From positions 1 to 64,000 of the forward strand of contig JAUWKS010000008.1 of the NCBI GenBank assembly GCA_030614005.1: DNA of 64,000 nucleotides. The letters run 5' to 3'. The stretch's first letter is position 1, and every line of letters starts with the position of its first letter. Under the pieces are notes generated by a model. The model was given only the letters and a program-made list of their open reading frames with translations. It made no database searches and was not told where the DNA came from. A program made the position numbers and the translations under genes. Below, piece by piece: positions 49,366-59,340 of this stretch. Source of the DNA: Candidatus Heimdallarchaeota archaeon (GTDB lineage Archaea; Asgardarchaeota; Heimdallarchaeia; JABLTI01).

Positions 49366-49807
49366 TTAGTTCTTTCCATCTTTTTTCCTTAAATAATTTT
49401 GTAGTAATTTTACCACTTTGCTATGACCATTCTTGTAAGCAGCTTGAATTGCTGATTGTGTGTAATCATCATACATAGTAGATATCTCAATTTCAATAGT
49501 GGGATCAGCATCATACTCAAGAAGCAATTTCACAACATCTACAAATCTATCATTTGCAGCAAAATACAGCGCAGTTCCCTCAACAGTAGTTCTGATGTTT
49601 ACATCTGCACCTTTCTCTAAAAGATATGAAATAATCTCTAGATGCCCTTTGCTTGCAGCAATATGTAAAGCGGTTCCATCTCATTGGCTTGCTTTGTTGA
49701 CCTTCGCACCGAGTTCAAATGCTTTCTTAATCCCAGCAAGATCATCATTTATTGCTGCTTCAAAAAGTAATTCATTAGCTTTTTTCGACAGATGTATTCG
49801 ATTAAAT
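49366..49807 (-). pseudogene. Ankyrin-repeat protein gene interrupted by in-frame TGA (49681-49683)
   Basis: Manual minus-strand translation ANELLFEAAINDDLAGIKKAFELGAKVNKASQ*DGTALHIAASKGHLEIISYLLEKGADVNIRTTVEGTALYFAANDRFVDVVKLLLEYDADPTIE...; no ATG/GTG/TTG start in frame upstream of the ankyrin region. Confidence 0.75.
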
Positions 49808-49892
49808 TATTAATTAATAATATATCTAAACGTGACATCTATTATTTTTTCTAAAAATAGAAGTGAAATAATAAAAAAAGAAAAAGAAGAAA

Positions 49893-49908
49893 TCTAGGAA
49901 CTAACCTA
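49893..49908 (-). terminator. Hairpin overlapping stop codon of the pyrophosphatase gene
   Basis: CTAGG-AACTAA-CCTAG; stop TAG (minus) at 49906-49908 lies in the stem; T-rich downstream on the minus strand. Confidence 0.5.
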
Positions 49909-52056
49909 GAATAAACCTCTTAACCAAGCTTCTAATAATGCTAGCAAACCATCTCCACCGTTTACTAATAACATTAAACCAATGAATATAGTTGATGTAA
50001 GTGTCATTACAACTAGCAATGTATTGATGCTTGGACCTGCGGTGTCTTTAAATGGATCTCCAACGGTATCGCCAGTGATTGCGGCTCTATGAGTTGGGGT
50101 ATCTTTTCCACCTAAATTGCCATCCTCTATCCATTTTTTCGCATTGTCCCAGGCACCACCGGCATTGGACATGAAAATTGCGAATACAAAACCAGAGAGA
50201 ATTGCTCCAACAATGAATGCACCTAAAGCTGCTACTCCAAATATTATACCAACTAGTAAGGGCATAGAAACGGAAAGAATACTTGGAAGAATAAGTTCTT
50301 TTAGTGCTCCTTTAGTAGCAATGTTAATGGTTTTGTGGAAATCGGGTGGTTCTGTTCCTTCTAAGATTTTAGGATTGGATTCAAACTGATTTCGTATTTC
50401 TTCGACCATTACTGTCGCATTTTTCTGTACAGATAATATCAAAAGTGCTGAGAAAAGAACTGGTGCAACAACACCTAGGAATGCTCCAATTAACACATAA
50501 ATATTCAGAAGATCCATTCCAGTTCCACCTTCGATTGCAGCAATAATTCCTGCTTCTGTAGCAAATGAGAACAATAATGCAAAAACAGCTAAATTGGCTG
50601 CGCCTATTGCAAATCCTTTGGTAATTGCTTTAGCGGTATTTCCTGCAGAATCTAACTTATCAGCAGTGCGTATTACATCTTCTCCAAGTCCACCTTGTTC
50701 AGCAATTGCCCGAGCATTATCAACAATAGGTCCATATGCATCATTGGATACAACAGTTCCAACTATAGCTAACATTCCTACTGCCGCCATTGCTACACCG
50801 TAAACACCACCTAACCAATAAGATAGAACCATTGCGACTGAAATTCCAATAGCGGGTGGAACAACACTTAGTAGACCATAAGAAAATCCTGAGAGAATGA
50901 CTACTGCATCACCTTCTTGAGCTGCGCGGGAAATATTCTTCGTGGGTGCTTTATCAGCTCGAGTAAAGAAATCACTTGTCCAACCAATAACTATGCCACT
51001 TAATAGACCAATAATTACTGCAAAATAATTTTTCCACATTATCCAGCTTTCAGCTCGGGTTATACCTTCTGTTGTTGCGGTTAAAATCCAAACAAATAAT
51101 GCTCCAAGTAACGCGAAAATTGCAGTGGCAATATAAGTCCCGAGATTCAATAATTTGCCTGGGTCTTTTGTTTTTAACCATTTTATTAATATTATTCCGA
51201 TTAAGGAAGCGAATAATCCTACACTTGATAGAAGAATTGGAAATATTGCAAATGCTCCTTGTACTGCATCTGAAAGAGATGCGAAAATAACATTTGATAA
51301 CAACATAGCTGCTAATATGGACGCAACAAAAGAGTCGAACAGGTCACTTCCCATTCCAGCAATATCTCCTACATTGTCTCCGACATTGTCAGCGATTGTT
51401 GCGGGATTGCGGACATCATCTTCTGGCAAATGGTATTCTGCTTTACCAACTAAATCAGCACCAACATCAGCTGTCTTAGTAAAAATTCCACCACCACATT
51501 TCATAAATAACGCAATGGTACTTGCACCAAAACTAAAACCTAAAATTACTACTGGTGTTTGGAAAATCCAATAAATAGTTGAAACACCAATGAGAGCAGA
51601 CCCAACAACTGCTAAGCCCATAACAGACCCACCAAAGAATGCAACATCAAATCCTTTGTCTAAACTCTTTGTGCATCCTTGAGCTGCTCGAGTGTTTGCT
51701 TTAACACCGATAATCATACCTAAGTACCCAGCAAACATAGAAGCTGCTGAACCTACTAGATAAGCAATAGCTTGTTCCCAATTTGCCTCTAATTCGATAA
51801 TTGGTATTTTTCCTTCAGTCAATTCAGACGGTAGGAATAGTAATATTACTACGAATAACACACCAACAAAAATGGATAATATTTTGTATTGTGTTTTGAT
51901 AAATGTCTTCGCTCCTTCTTCGATGTACCCTGAAACCTCAATCATTTTTTCGTTTCCAGGATCCTCTTTCAAAACGAGTATACTAAAGATTATAGCTGCA
52001 GCGATAGATATTACACCTGCGATCAGAGCCACAATCAGTATAATTGGCACAACCAT
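49906..52056 (-). CDS. hppA: Membrane-bound H+-translocating pyrophosphatase, K+-independent type by motif
   Basis: DVGADLVGKAEYHLPEDDVRNPATIADNVGDNVGDIAGMGSDLFDSF; GNTAKAITKGFAIGAA (Lys in GNTxKA). Confidence 0.95.
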   Translation of the reverse strand: MVVPIILIVALIAGVISIAAAIIFSILVLKEDPGNEKMIEVSGYIEEGAKTFIKTQYKILSIFVGVLFVVILLFLPSELTEGKIPIIELEANWEQAIAYLVGSAASMFAGYLGMIIGVKANTRAAQGCTKSLDKGFDVAFFGGSVMGLAVVGSALIGVSTIYWIFQTPVVILGFSFGASTIALFMKCGGGIFTKTADVGADLVGKAEYHLPEDDVRNPATIADNVGDNVGDIAGMGSDLFDSFVASILAAMLLSNVIFASLSDAVQGAFAIFPILLSSVGLFASLIGIILIKWLKTKDPGKLLNLGTYIATAIFALLGALFVWILTATTEGITRAESWIMWKNYFAVIIGLLSGIVIGWTSDFFTRADKAPTKNISRAAQEGDAVVILSGFSYGLLSVVPPAIGISVAMVLSYWLGGVYGVAMAAVGMLAIVGTVVSNDAYGPIVDNARAIAEQGGLGEDVIRTADKLDSAGNTAKAITKGFAIGAANLAVFALLFSFATEAGIIAAIEGGTGMDLLNIYVLIGAFLGVVAPVLFSALLILSVQKNATVMVEEIRNQFESNPKILEGTEPPDFHKTINIATKGALKELILPSILSVSMPLLVGIIFGVAALGAFIVGAILSGFVFAIFMSNAGGAWDNAKKWIEDGNLGGKDTPTHRAAITGDTVGDPFKDTAGPSINTLLVVMTLTSTIFIGLMLLVNGGDGLLALLEAWLRGLF

Positions 52057-52274
52057 GATAACTCACGTATTTTTTTTATTCCTCTCAGATATTAAAACGG
52101 ATAATATTTAAAATTTGTTCAAGACTTGTTGTTTAAATTGTCTAAATTGTGACTTTATTTTGTTCTTCTCTCTTTTAATCTGGTTTAAGCTTAGAAATCC
52201 CTGCAGAAAATTATTTCTTAAATCAAATTACCAGTTATTTTACAAATTATTGGTTATTCATTAAAGCAAACTTT

Positions 52275-53159
52275 TTGAAGAATGAGACTAATATTGCTTG
52301 GGAACATAATAAAGTGGGGAACTTAACATTGCTTAATAAGAAAAATCTAACTGAAGATTTCCTTCAATTTACTAATGATTTACCACATACAATATTCGAG
52401 ATTGCTTTTAATATTAAAACTGATTTAGTAAAAATTAATTTTTTAAATAATGCTGGTAAACTTTTCATAAAAAAAATCTTTGAAGAATCCGTATTTGAAG
52501 AAGGTTTTAAACTACAAGAATTATTTGTTATTCAAGAACACTCAAGGGATTTTGCTAAATTTAGGAAAGACTTTCAATCAACTGGTGAAATTGTAATTTC
52601 TAACCGTGAATACTTGTTGGACACATTAGATGGAAAACAAATACTAATACAATGTTCTTTTACAGCAAAAAAAGATAAGGGAAACATTATCATCCGTGGT
52701 CTACTTAACGAAAAATCTAAAATAATTAAAAAAGAAATACCAAAATCGAAGGCTGATCATTACAAAACTATTGAAGACGAAGTAGAAAATTTGAAGGATT
52801 TTTTCACCGCTTTTGATGCATTAATTATGATTTTAAATGAAGAAGGAAGAATATTATTTATTTCACCAAATGTTGGTGATGACATTCTCTACTGTCCCAG
52901 AGAAGATGCAATTGGTAAAATATTAACTGAAATTTTCCCAAAAGGACAGGCAGAATTCTTCACACAGCAAATTAATGAAGTTTTTAGTAAAGGGGAAGCA
53001 AATAATTTTGAGTACCATTTACCTGTTAATAATAGACTTCTCTGGTTTCAGTGCAGAATTATTCCTATCGAAGTTAAAGATGGTAAATTTACTCAAATAG
53101 TTGCAATAATTAGGGATATAACTAAGTGGCGAGTAGAACCTATTATTAATGATAACTAA
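52275..53159 (+). CDS. PAS-domain protein
   Basis: FFTAFDALIMILNEEGRILFISPNVGDDILYCPREDAIGKILTEIFP...VAIIRDIT; TTG start. Confidence 0.75.
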   Translation: MKNETNIAWEHNKVGNLTLLNKKNLTEDFLQFTNDLPHTIFEIAFNIKTDLVKINFLNNAGKLFIKKIFEESVFEEGFKLQELFVIQEHSRDFAKFRKDFQSTGEIVISNREYLLDTLDGKQILIQCSFTAKKDKGNIIIRGLLNEKSKIIKKEIPKSKADHYKTIEDEVENLKDFFTAFDALIMILNEEGRILFISPNVGDDILYCPREDAIGKILTEIFPKGQAEFFTQQINEVFSKGEANNFEYHLPVNNRLLWFQCRIIPIEVKDGKFTQIVAIIRDITKWRVEPIINDN

Positions 53160-53255
53160 ATTTATTAGAAATCAGTTTTTTTATTGTTACACAATAAACC
53201 AAAAGTGTTATTATTTAATAAAGCAATATCACAATTCGTTTTAGGATGAATCTCT

Positions 53256-55319
53256 ATGGAACTTCATAAACTTTGGCCAAAAGAATTACAAACTCACTAC
53301 TGGCGTTTAGATACTAATTATCACAAATTTATTCTTGCAAAAATTCAAGAAAATCCGAAAGGAAATAACATTCTTATGAATTTTATCTCTGCTGTAGATG
53401 AGCTAATTGATTCTAAGGGATCGTATATGAGTAATTCAGAGTTCTTATTCTTAGCTGCAGCTGTCAAGGTAATTCAAGGAAAGTCTGAAGCAATTCAAGA
53501 TATTTGTAATATGGATGAATTTCACCCAGGATTACATAATGCCAAAGCCTTTAGCTTGATATCACAAAAGAAATTTACTGGAGTTCCTACATTGATAAAG
53601 AAAGCAAAAGAATTTGCAAAAGATGTAGACCCGTATAATTATCTTTACGCTCTTTCTAATGAGATTTTAATGCTCTATTACACTGGCATATTTGGAATTA
53701 TTGAAGATAAAATAAAAGTTCTAACTACAGAATATAATAAGATTATAAATAAATTACCTGAAGAAAATAAAAGTAGATTAGCAGTTTTAGAAGCTTACAT
53801 ACTTGGCAAATCAGTAGAGATTTCTTTGAAACGAAGAGAAGGAAAAATAGAAGCAGGAGCAACGATAGGTCAAGAACTTATTGCTAAAACTAGAATAACA
53901 GAGAATCGATATTTGTTAAATCGTCTTCTGAATAACACTGCATTATGTTTAGTTGAAAGTGGAAATCTAAGAGCTGGTCTAAAATATTTAGAAGAAGCAT
54001 TTGCTTTTTCAGAAAATTTGGGAAATGCTATTCAATTATCCATTGGAGGAAATAATATTGGGTTTATTTATCGAAATATGGGAAATATTGAGCAATCAAT
54101 GAAATATTTCTATATTGCTCTTGAGCATTCAAAACGAGCAAATATAGCTCCTTATATTATTGCTACCGAAACAAATATTGCTCATTTGCATTTAGATTTC
54201 GGAAATCCAAAGCTTGCACTTGCAGATTCCGACATAGCTTTGGAAAGTTTAGAGAATAGCGATGTGCCTGTGCCACCCCAAATAGAAATTGCTTTGGATC
54301 TTTGTCGTGCAGATATCTTTGAGCAATTAGGGGATTTCGATAAAGTTCGTGATATTCTTAATCATGCTCTTGAGATAGTTCAATCTGCAGATTTGAATAA
54401 GGAAATTCCTAAAATTAATTTAAGATTTGCCCGAATTTCTGCCAAACAACAAAACCTTGGAGAAGCAAATCAAAAGCTTTCAGAAGCGCTTGAGTTTGCA
54501 ATTAAAAACAACTCCTATGAAATAATAGTAAATGCGAAATTGCAATTGGCTGAAATTGATTTATTGAGATATCGAATGACAAATCAAAATATCTTGTTGT
54601 TAGCAGCTTATGAAAAAATACTCGATTCTGAACAACTTTGTCTCGAGCAAAATTACAAATTAGTGCTAATTGATGTTTATATTTTGAAAGGATTATTACT
54701 TTCGATAAACAATAAGAAAAAAGAGGGAACAAAAGCACTAGAAAAAGCAATTGCTTTAGCACAAGAGCTAAATATCCTTGAGAAAGAACAAGAAGCAAGA
54801 AACCAACTAGGTGAAATTGAGAAAGAAAAGAAGAGTTTGCTTGTTAGAATATTCACTCGGATAAACCAATCAATTAGATCAACGATTGCTTTTGAAAGTG
54901 TTACTGGCCCTAAAAATATTGTAGCTGATGTTCAAGCTTTATTCCTCATCACAAGAGAATCCGGTTTGCCATTCTATCAAAAGGAATTCAGTGATTCAAA
55001 GCAAATTGATTCCGGACTATTATCAGGTCTATTATCAGCTATTAGAACAATGAGTCAAACAATTCTGGATGCAAAAGAAGATGGGTTGAAATTAATTGAT
55101 CATGGGGATATTGCAATAATGCTTGAAACCCGCGAAAAGTTATTTTTTGCTCTGGTAGTTTCAAAAGAAACATACTTGCTTCGGGAAAAGCTTCGAGAAT
55201 TTGCTGATACTTTATCGGCTGAAGCAATTATAAAGATAATTGATGAAGGCTTGGTAACTATCACAGAAAAGCAAAAAGAATTAATTGAAAAGCTTATCTC
55301 TACAACCTTTAACAAATAA
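53256..55319 (+). CDS. TPR-repeat protein with C-terminal roadblock/longin-like domain
   Basis: TPR-like repeats (NNIGFIYRNMGNIEQSMKYFYIALEHSKR); C-terminus VQALFLITRESGLPFYQKEF...KLFFALVVSKETYLLREKLREF. Confidence 0.75.
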   Translation: MELHKLWPKELQTHYWRLDTNYHKFILAKIQENPKGNNILMNFISAVDELIDSKGSYMSNSEFLFLAAAVKVIQGKSEAIQDICNMDEFHPGLHNAKAFSLISQKKFTGVPTLIKKAKEFAKDVDPYNYLYALSNEILMLYYTGIFGIIEDKIKVLTTEYNKIINKLPEENKSRLAVLEAYILGKSVEISLKRREGKIEAGATIGQELIAKTRITENRYLLNRLLNNTALCLVESGNLRAGLKYLEEAFAFSENLGNAIQLSIGGNNIGFIYRNMGNIEQSMKYFYIALEHSKRANIAPYIIATETNIAHLHLDFGNPKLALADSDIALESLENSDVPVPPQIEIALDLCRADIFEQLGDFDKVRDILNHALEIVQSADLNKEIPKINLRFARISAKQQNLGEANQKLSEALEFAIKNNSYEIIVNAKLQLAEIDLLRYRMTNQNILLLAAYEKILDSEQLCLEQNYKLVLIDVYILKGLLLSINNKKKEGTKALEKAIALAQELNILEKEQEARNQLGEIEKEKKSLLVRIFTRINQSIRSTIAFESVTGPKNIVADVQALFLITRESGLPFYQKEFSDSKQIDSGLLSGLLSAIRTMSQTILDAKEDGLKLIDHGDIAIMLETREKLFFALVVSKETYLLREKLREFADTLSAEAIIKIIDEGLVTITEKQKELIEKLISTTFNK

Positions 55320-56741
55320 CTATTTGCTATTAGTAAAGAGTTCATCATTTAATGAAATAAGATTGCTCATTCCGTAAGGAGTTTTTTTTACTAATCCTTT
55401 TGCTTGTAAGCGGCCAACACATCTAGAAATAGTTGATTTCGATAAGGAAGTCCTTCTACAAATAGCCGCTTGTGTTAACTCTTTTCCATCTAATATTTCT
55501 TGAAAAACAAGAAATTCCTTTTCTGTTAAAATTTCCTTCCATTTTTGGATATCAATTTGTCTTATTGCAATTTTTGATTCATCGTCAAACGTTTCAGGAC
55601 TAGTGTCATCTTTCTTCGAAAAGAACCATTTGTCCTTTCTATAAAGAATAAAGAGTGTAGACCCAATTCCAACTAAAAACAAACTAGGTATACTTGTGCT
55701 TAATATAATAGCTAAATTGCTCACTTTGCTTATTTGACCGGTGACACTGATTTCTAATGGAAATGCATCAATACTAAATTGGATAGAGATATTTCCAGAA
55801 ATAGAACCAACTGTAGAGGTATCAATTATTGCCTTAAGATACATAGCTCTTCCAATGCCCAAACTCCACGAAGTGAAATTTGTTTCTATCCAATTTGGTG
55901 TTTCAATTGTTCCTTGTAATGGAATATTTTCGTTGTTTGTTATCAAAAATGTTTTTTCAATATTTTTGACATTTCTTCTTATTTTTCCAACATTCCATCC
56001 ATTAGGCGATATGTCGAGTTCTTCGATAATTAATGGACTTGAAAAGTTAATATTTGAATAAAACAAGAATTTATTTACTTCCAACCAAGATAAAATCAGT
56101 CTTTTCCCAATAGTTGAAATTGTATGAGGATTAGGAATGCATTTTATTAATGCTAATCCTTTATCAAAAATGATCCTAGTATTTTGTGTTCCTACCCGTC
56201 GTAACCAATCTATTCCCAGTTTATAATTATATTTTGTCGATAATTCTGCAGTATCTTGCACAAAAGTAATTTTCACATTTCTTGTGAATCCTACCGGAAT
56301 ATCTGATGATAGTGTAAACTGTATCTTTGTTGAATTCTCTAATTCCGTTGCAGTGTAAGGTAATATTTTACTACCCGATTCAATAACTTGAACACTTCGT
56401 ACAAAACCTGCCACTTCAATAGTTTCGATATTTGTATTTTGAAGTGAGCTTGCTTCATCAACACCAACAAACTCAATATCCAACTGTATTTGAGCTGTTT
56501 TTGTATGCAAATAGCTGGTTATTTTTCCAACAGAAATATCATAATTTGTTTCTTGTAAAGGTGAGAGAGTATTTGGAATGACTGTTTTTACATAAGGTGA
56601 ACTCAATGTCTCTTCAGTGGTAAATTCATTATTTGATAATTGATACTCAATCTGATTTTTCGGTTTTAATGAAAATAATGATGCTAAAAATATTACAACA
56701 ATTAGGATTGTTACTATTTTTCCTGTGTTCTTTTTTAGCAT
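55320..56741 (-). CDS. Membrane protein with C-terminal cytoplasmic winged-helix (MarR/TrmB-like) domain
   Basis: N-terminal TM, beta-rich extracellular region, TM, then EFLVFQEILDGKELTQAAICRRTSLSKSTISRCVGRLQAKGLVKK. Confidence 0.8.
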   Translation of the reverse strand: MLKKNTGKIVTILIVVIFLASLFSLKPKNQIEYQLSNNEFTTEETLSSPYVKTVIPNTLSPLQETNYDISVGKITSYLHTKTAQIQLDIEFVGVDEASSLQNTNIETIEVAGFVRSVQVIESGSKILPYTATELENSTKIQFTLSSDIPVGFTRNVKITFVQDTAELSTKYNYKLGIDWLRRVGTQNTRIIFDKGLALIKCIPNPHTISTIGKRLILSWLEVNKFLFYSNINFSSPLIIEELDISPNGWNVGKIRRNVKNIEKTFLITNNENIPLQGTIETPNWIETNFTSWSLGIGRAMYLKAIIDTSTVGSISGNISIQFSIDAFPLEISVTGQISKVSNLAIILSTSIPSLFLVGIGSTLFILYRKDKWFFSKKDDTSPETFDDESKIAIRQIDIQKWKEILTEKEFLVFQEILDGKELTQAAICRRTSLSKSTISRCVGRLQAKGLVKKTPYGMSNLISLNDELFTNSK

Positions 56742-56906
56742 ATCCTCTTACCTCAAATAGTTACTACTTCAATAGGTTTATTCAAAACTTTAAAATTATC
56801 TAAATAAAAGATATTTGAAGAGTGGGTTCGAATATTAACTGTTAGTGCAATTTGCACTTATACCAGGCAGTATGAACGGTCCTACTCCTCATTTTTGTGA
56901 AATCAT

Positions 56907-58277
56907 CTAGTAACAAATCACTATCTCTAATATTTCTAGTATTGCTCCTGTTGCGTCGTCCACAATGACTTCGAGACCATTTGTCACTACTAATGGTGAA
57001 CCTGATCCGCCTAAGATAAGAAAAGACCAATGACCATTCCAATAAGTCACTGACTCTTCGCTTATAGTAAGGTTTGTTCTAAAAGCGATAACTTCGGCAG
57101 TAGCATTAGCAATTGCTTCTACTTGTTCTGGTGTCATTTGAGGGTCTGGTTCATCGAAGACTTCAAAGTATAACACTTCAGCAGTTTCATCCAATATCTC
57201 TATGTAAGCATAGTCTTGAGAAAACATCAAGGAGTTTATGTAAACATACCAGATACCATTGTAATCATTGAACCAGGCGTAACTTTCGTAAGAACCAAGT
57301 GTTTCAACAAAAGCTTGAACTTCTGGTATTGCCTCTGCGATAGCCATTACTTCAGCTTCAGTTAATACTGCTTCTTTCTTTTGAATTATTGAAAGTACAT
57401 CCTCAGTTTCATCACTAACTACAATACTGATCCAATCATATTCAGGAAGGGTGCCTATTGTCCAGTAATCAACAAACCAAACATTATCTGTTATATTGCA
57501 ATACCAATCAATTTGTTCAGTAGGTTCATCATCCCAAGCAGTATAATTCTCATACATTGTACCAGAATAATAGATATTTATCTCATAATCCGGACTTTCT
57601 AAAGTCCAATTTTGAACTTCTGGAAGAGCTTCAACAATAGTGATAATCTCTTCTGGAGAATGTATTGCTCCTTCGAATGGGTCATAAATATCATAATAAA
57701 TCACTGAACCATCGCTATTAGAAATTATTACATAAGCCGAATAGTATTCATCATAATAATCTACAATCCAACTATCATACCCATCGTACCAGGCAAAGAT
57801 GTCAGCATTTTCATGAACATCTAACCAAGTAGAAATTTCAGGTATTGCATTGGCAATATCGATTATTTCACTCTCTGTATAATTTGGTGTTGAAGGTGAA
57901 TATACTTCATAGTATAATACTTCACCAGTTGTTGCATCAATTTCAACGTAAGCATAATCCAACCAGCAATAGAAGTCTTCAGTGTAATTGACATTTCCAG
58001 CAAAGAATTCAACGATCCATACGTTATCATATAAATCTGCAGAAACAGAGGTAATATCATTCTCTTCAATAAAAACAGCTACTTTGGGGATACTGCTAGC
58101 TATATCTATCGCTTCTTGATAAGAAATTGATTGTTGATTTTTAATATTATTTGCAATCAATGTTCCTGTAAGAACAGTAGTGCCTACTAAAACAGCAGTC
58201 ATTATCATTGAAATAATGACAAAAGTATTTCCGCGTTTTGATAGATCAAATATTTTCATTTTTGTTATCTGCTCCAT
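56907..58277 (-). CDS. Secreted/membrane-anchored protein with five tandem PepSY-like repeats
   Basis: N-terminal TM; repeats SYQEAIDIASSIPKV, TESEIIDIANAIPEI, SPEEIITIVEALPEV, TEAEVMAIAEAIPEV, TPEQVEAIANATAEV. Confidence 0.7.
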   Translation of the reverse strand: MEQITKMKIFDLSKRGNTFVIISMIMTAVLVGTTVLTGTLIANNIKNQQSISYQEAIDIASSIPKVAVFIEENDITSVSADLYDNVWIVEFFAGNVNYTEDFYCWLDYAYVEIDATTGEVLYYEVYSPSTPNYTESEIIDIANAIPEISTWLDVHENADIFAWYDGYDSWIVDYYDEYYSAYVIISNSDGSVIYYDIYDPFEGAIHSPEEIITIVEALPEVQNWTLESPDYEINIYYSGTMYENYTAWDDEPTEQIDWYCNITDNVWFVDYWTIGTLPEYDWISIVVSDETEDVLSIIQKKEAVLTEAEVMAIAEAIPEVQAFVETLGSYESYAWFNDYNGIWYVYINSLMFSQDYAYIEILDETAEVLYFEVFDEPDPQMTPEQVEAIANATAEVIAFRTNLTISEESVTYWNGHWSFLILGGSGSPLVVTNGLEVIVDDATGAILEILEIVICY

Positions 58278-58639
58278 ATATTCGATAGATTGTCAAATAT
58301 CTAACTTGACAATTGAATTACTATGTCTGAAACAACCTAAAAAACTAAACATTCAAATGGTTCACTTTTTCTGAACCCTTAAAATAAGAATAAAAATAAA
58401 CTAATTTCTAGCTTCTGAAGTTCAAAATGAATTAATGGGTACTGCCAAAAGATATATTTAAATTAATGTCTAATATTAATTGAGCAGAGACAGATTCCTC
58501 TAGTAAGTTGAGAGGTACTGTTGGGATTAGTTTTTGCTCACCTATTTCTTTTGTTCTAATTACTCATTATTTCTGACTTTTTTACAAAAAAATTATCAAC
58601 TCTAAAATGAACTGTTTGAAAAAACAGTAGGTAATACAG

Positions 58640-59200
58640 ATGGTTAAAATTGAAAAAGGGCCTAGAGCTGCTGCATATCCAGCTCCGGCAGCATTAGTAT
58701 CCGCTTATGCTAAAAATGGAATAGCAAATGCAATGACAGCAGCATGGATTTCGAATATTTGTGCAGAACCCTCTACTGTTGTAGTTGGTATACGAGACAA
58801 CAGATATACCTTTGAGCTTGTAGAAAAAGCCGGTTGTTTTGGAGTAAATATTCCTAATGTTGCAATTGCCAAAGAAACGGATTATTTTGGTGTTGTTTCT
58901 GGTAGAGATACAGACAAATTCAAAGATACTGGTTTAACAGTTTTCAAAGGCAAAGAAGTCAATGTTCCATTGATAAATGAATGTCCAATAAATATTGAAT
59001 GTAAAGTGATTAAACAAGTAAAAATCGGGTCGCATCATGCGTTTTTCGGCGAAGTACTGAAAGTGTATTATGATGAAAAGATGCTGGATGAAAAAGGCGC
59101 ACCAGATATTTTACTTGCTGATGTTTTAGCTTATGGTACTGGAAAATATTACTCACTTAAAGAATCAGTAGACACATATGGCTTTTCTAAGAGGAAATAA
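58640..59200 (+). CDS. Flavin reductase-like, FMN-binding split-barrel protein
   Basis: YPAPAALVSAYAKNGIANAMTAAWISNICAEPSTVVVGIRDNRYTFELVEKAGCFGVNIP. Confidence 0.88.
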   Translation: MVKIEKGPRAAAYPAPAALVSAYAKNGIANAMTAAWISNICAEPSTVVVGIRDNRYTFELVEKAGCFGVNIPNVAIAKETDYFGVVSGRDTDKFKDTGLTVFKGKEVNVPLINECPINIECKVIKQVKIGSHHAFFGEVLKVYYDEKMLDEKGAPDILLADVLAYGTGKYYSLKESVDTYGFSKRK

Positions 59201-59340
59201 TTTTTTCTTTTCTTCTTAATTCATTTTTCTTCTTTAGAATCTAAGGTTATACTCATTTTGACTTTAAATTCCTATTTAATAAGACTTTAATAAGAATTCC
59301 AAGAAGTGTTTGAATATCAATATGAGGGTGTTGTCCTTAT

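Noticed and set aside
49499-49813. Plus-strand ORF of 104 aa
   Set aside because: Antisense shadow of the ankyrin-repeat frame on the minus strand; low-complexity Ser/Ala composition, no family signal.
51072-51574. Plus-strand ORFs opposite the pyrophosphatase gene
   Set aside because: Antisense to a strongly conserved gene; no independent support.
56830-56880. GGTTCGAAT and TGCAATTTGCA considered as a tRNA fragment
   Set aside because: No acceptor/anticodon stems found around it.
57863-58374. Short ORFs inside or antisense to the PepSY-like gene
   Set aside because: No family resemblance, shadow frames.
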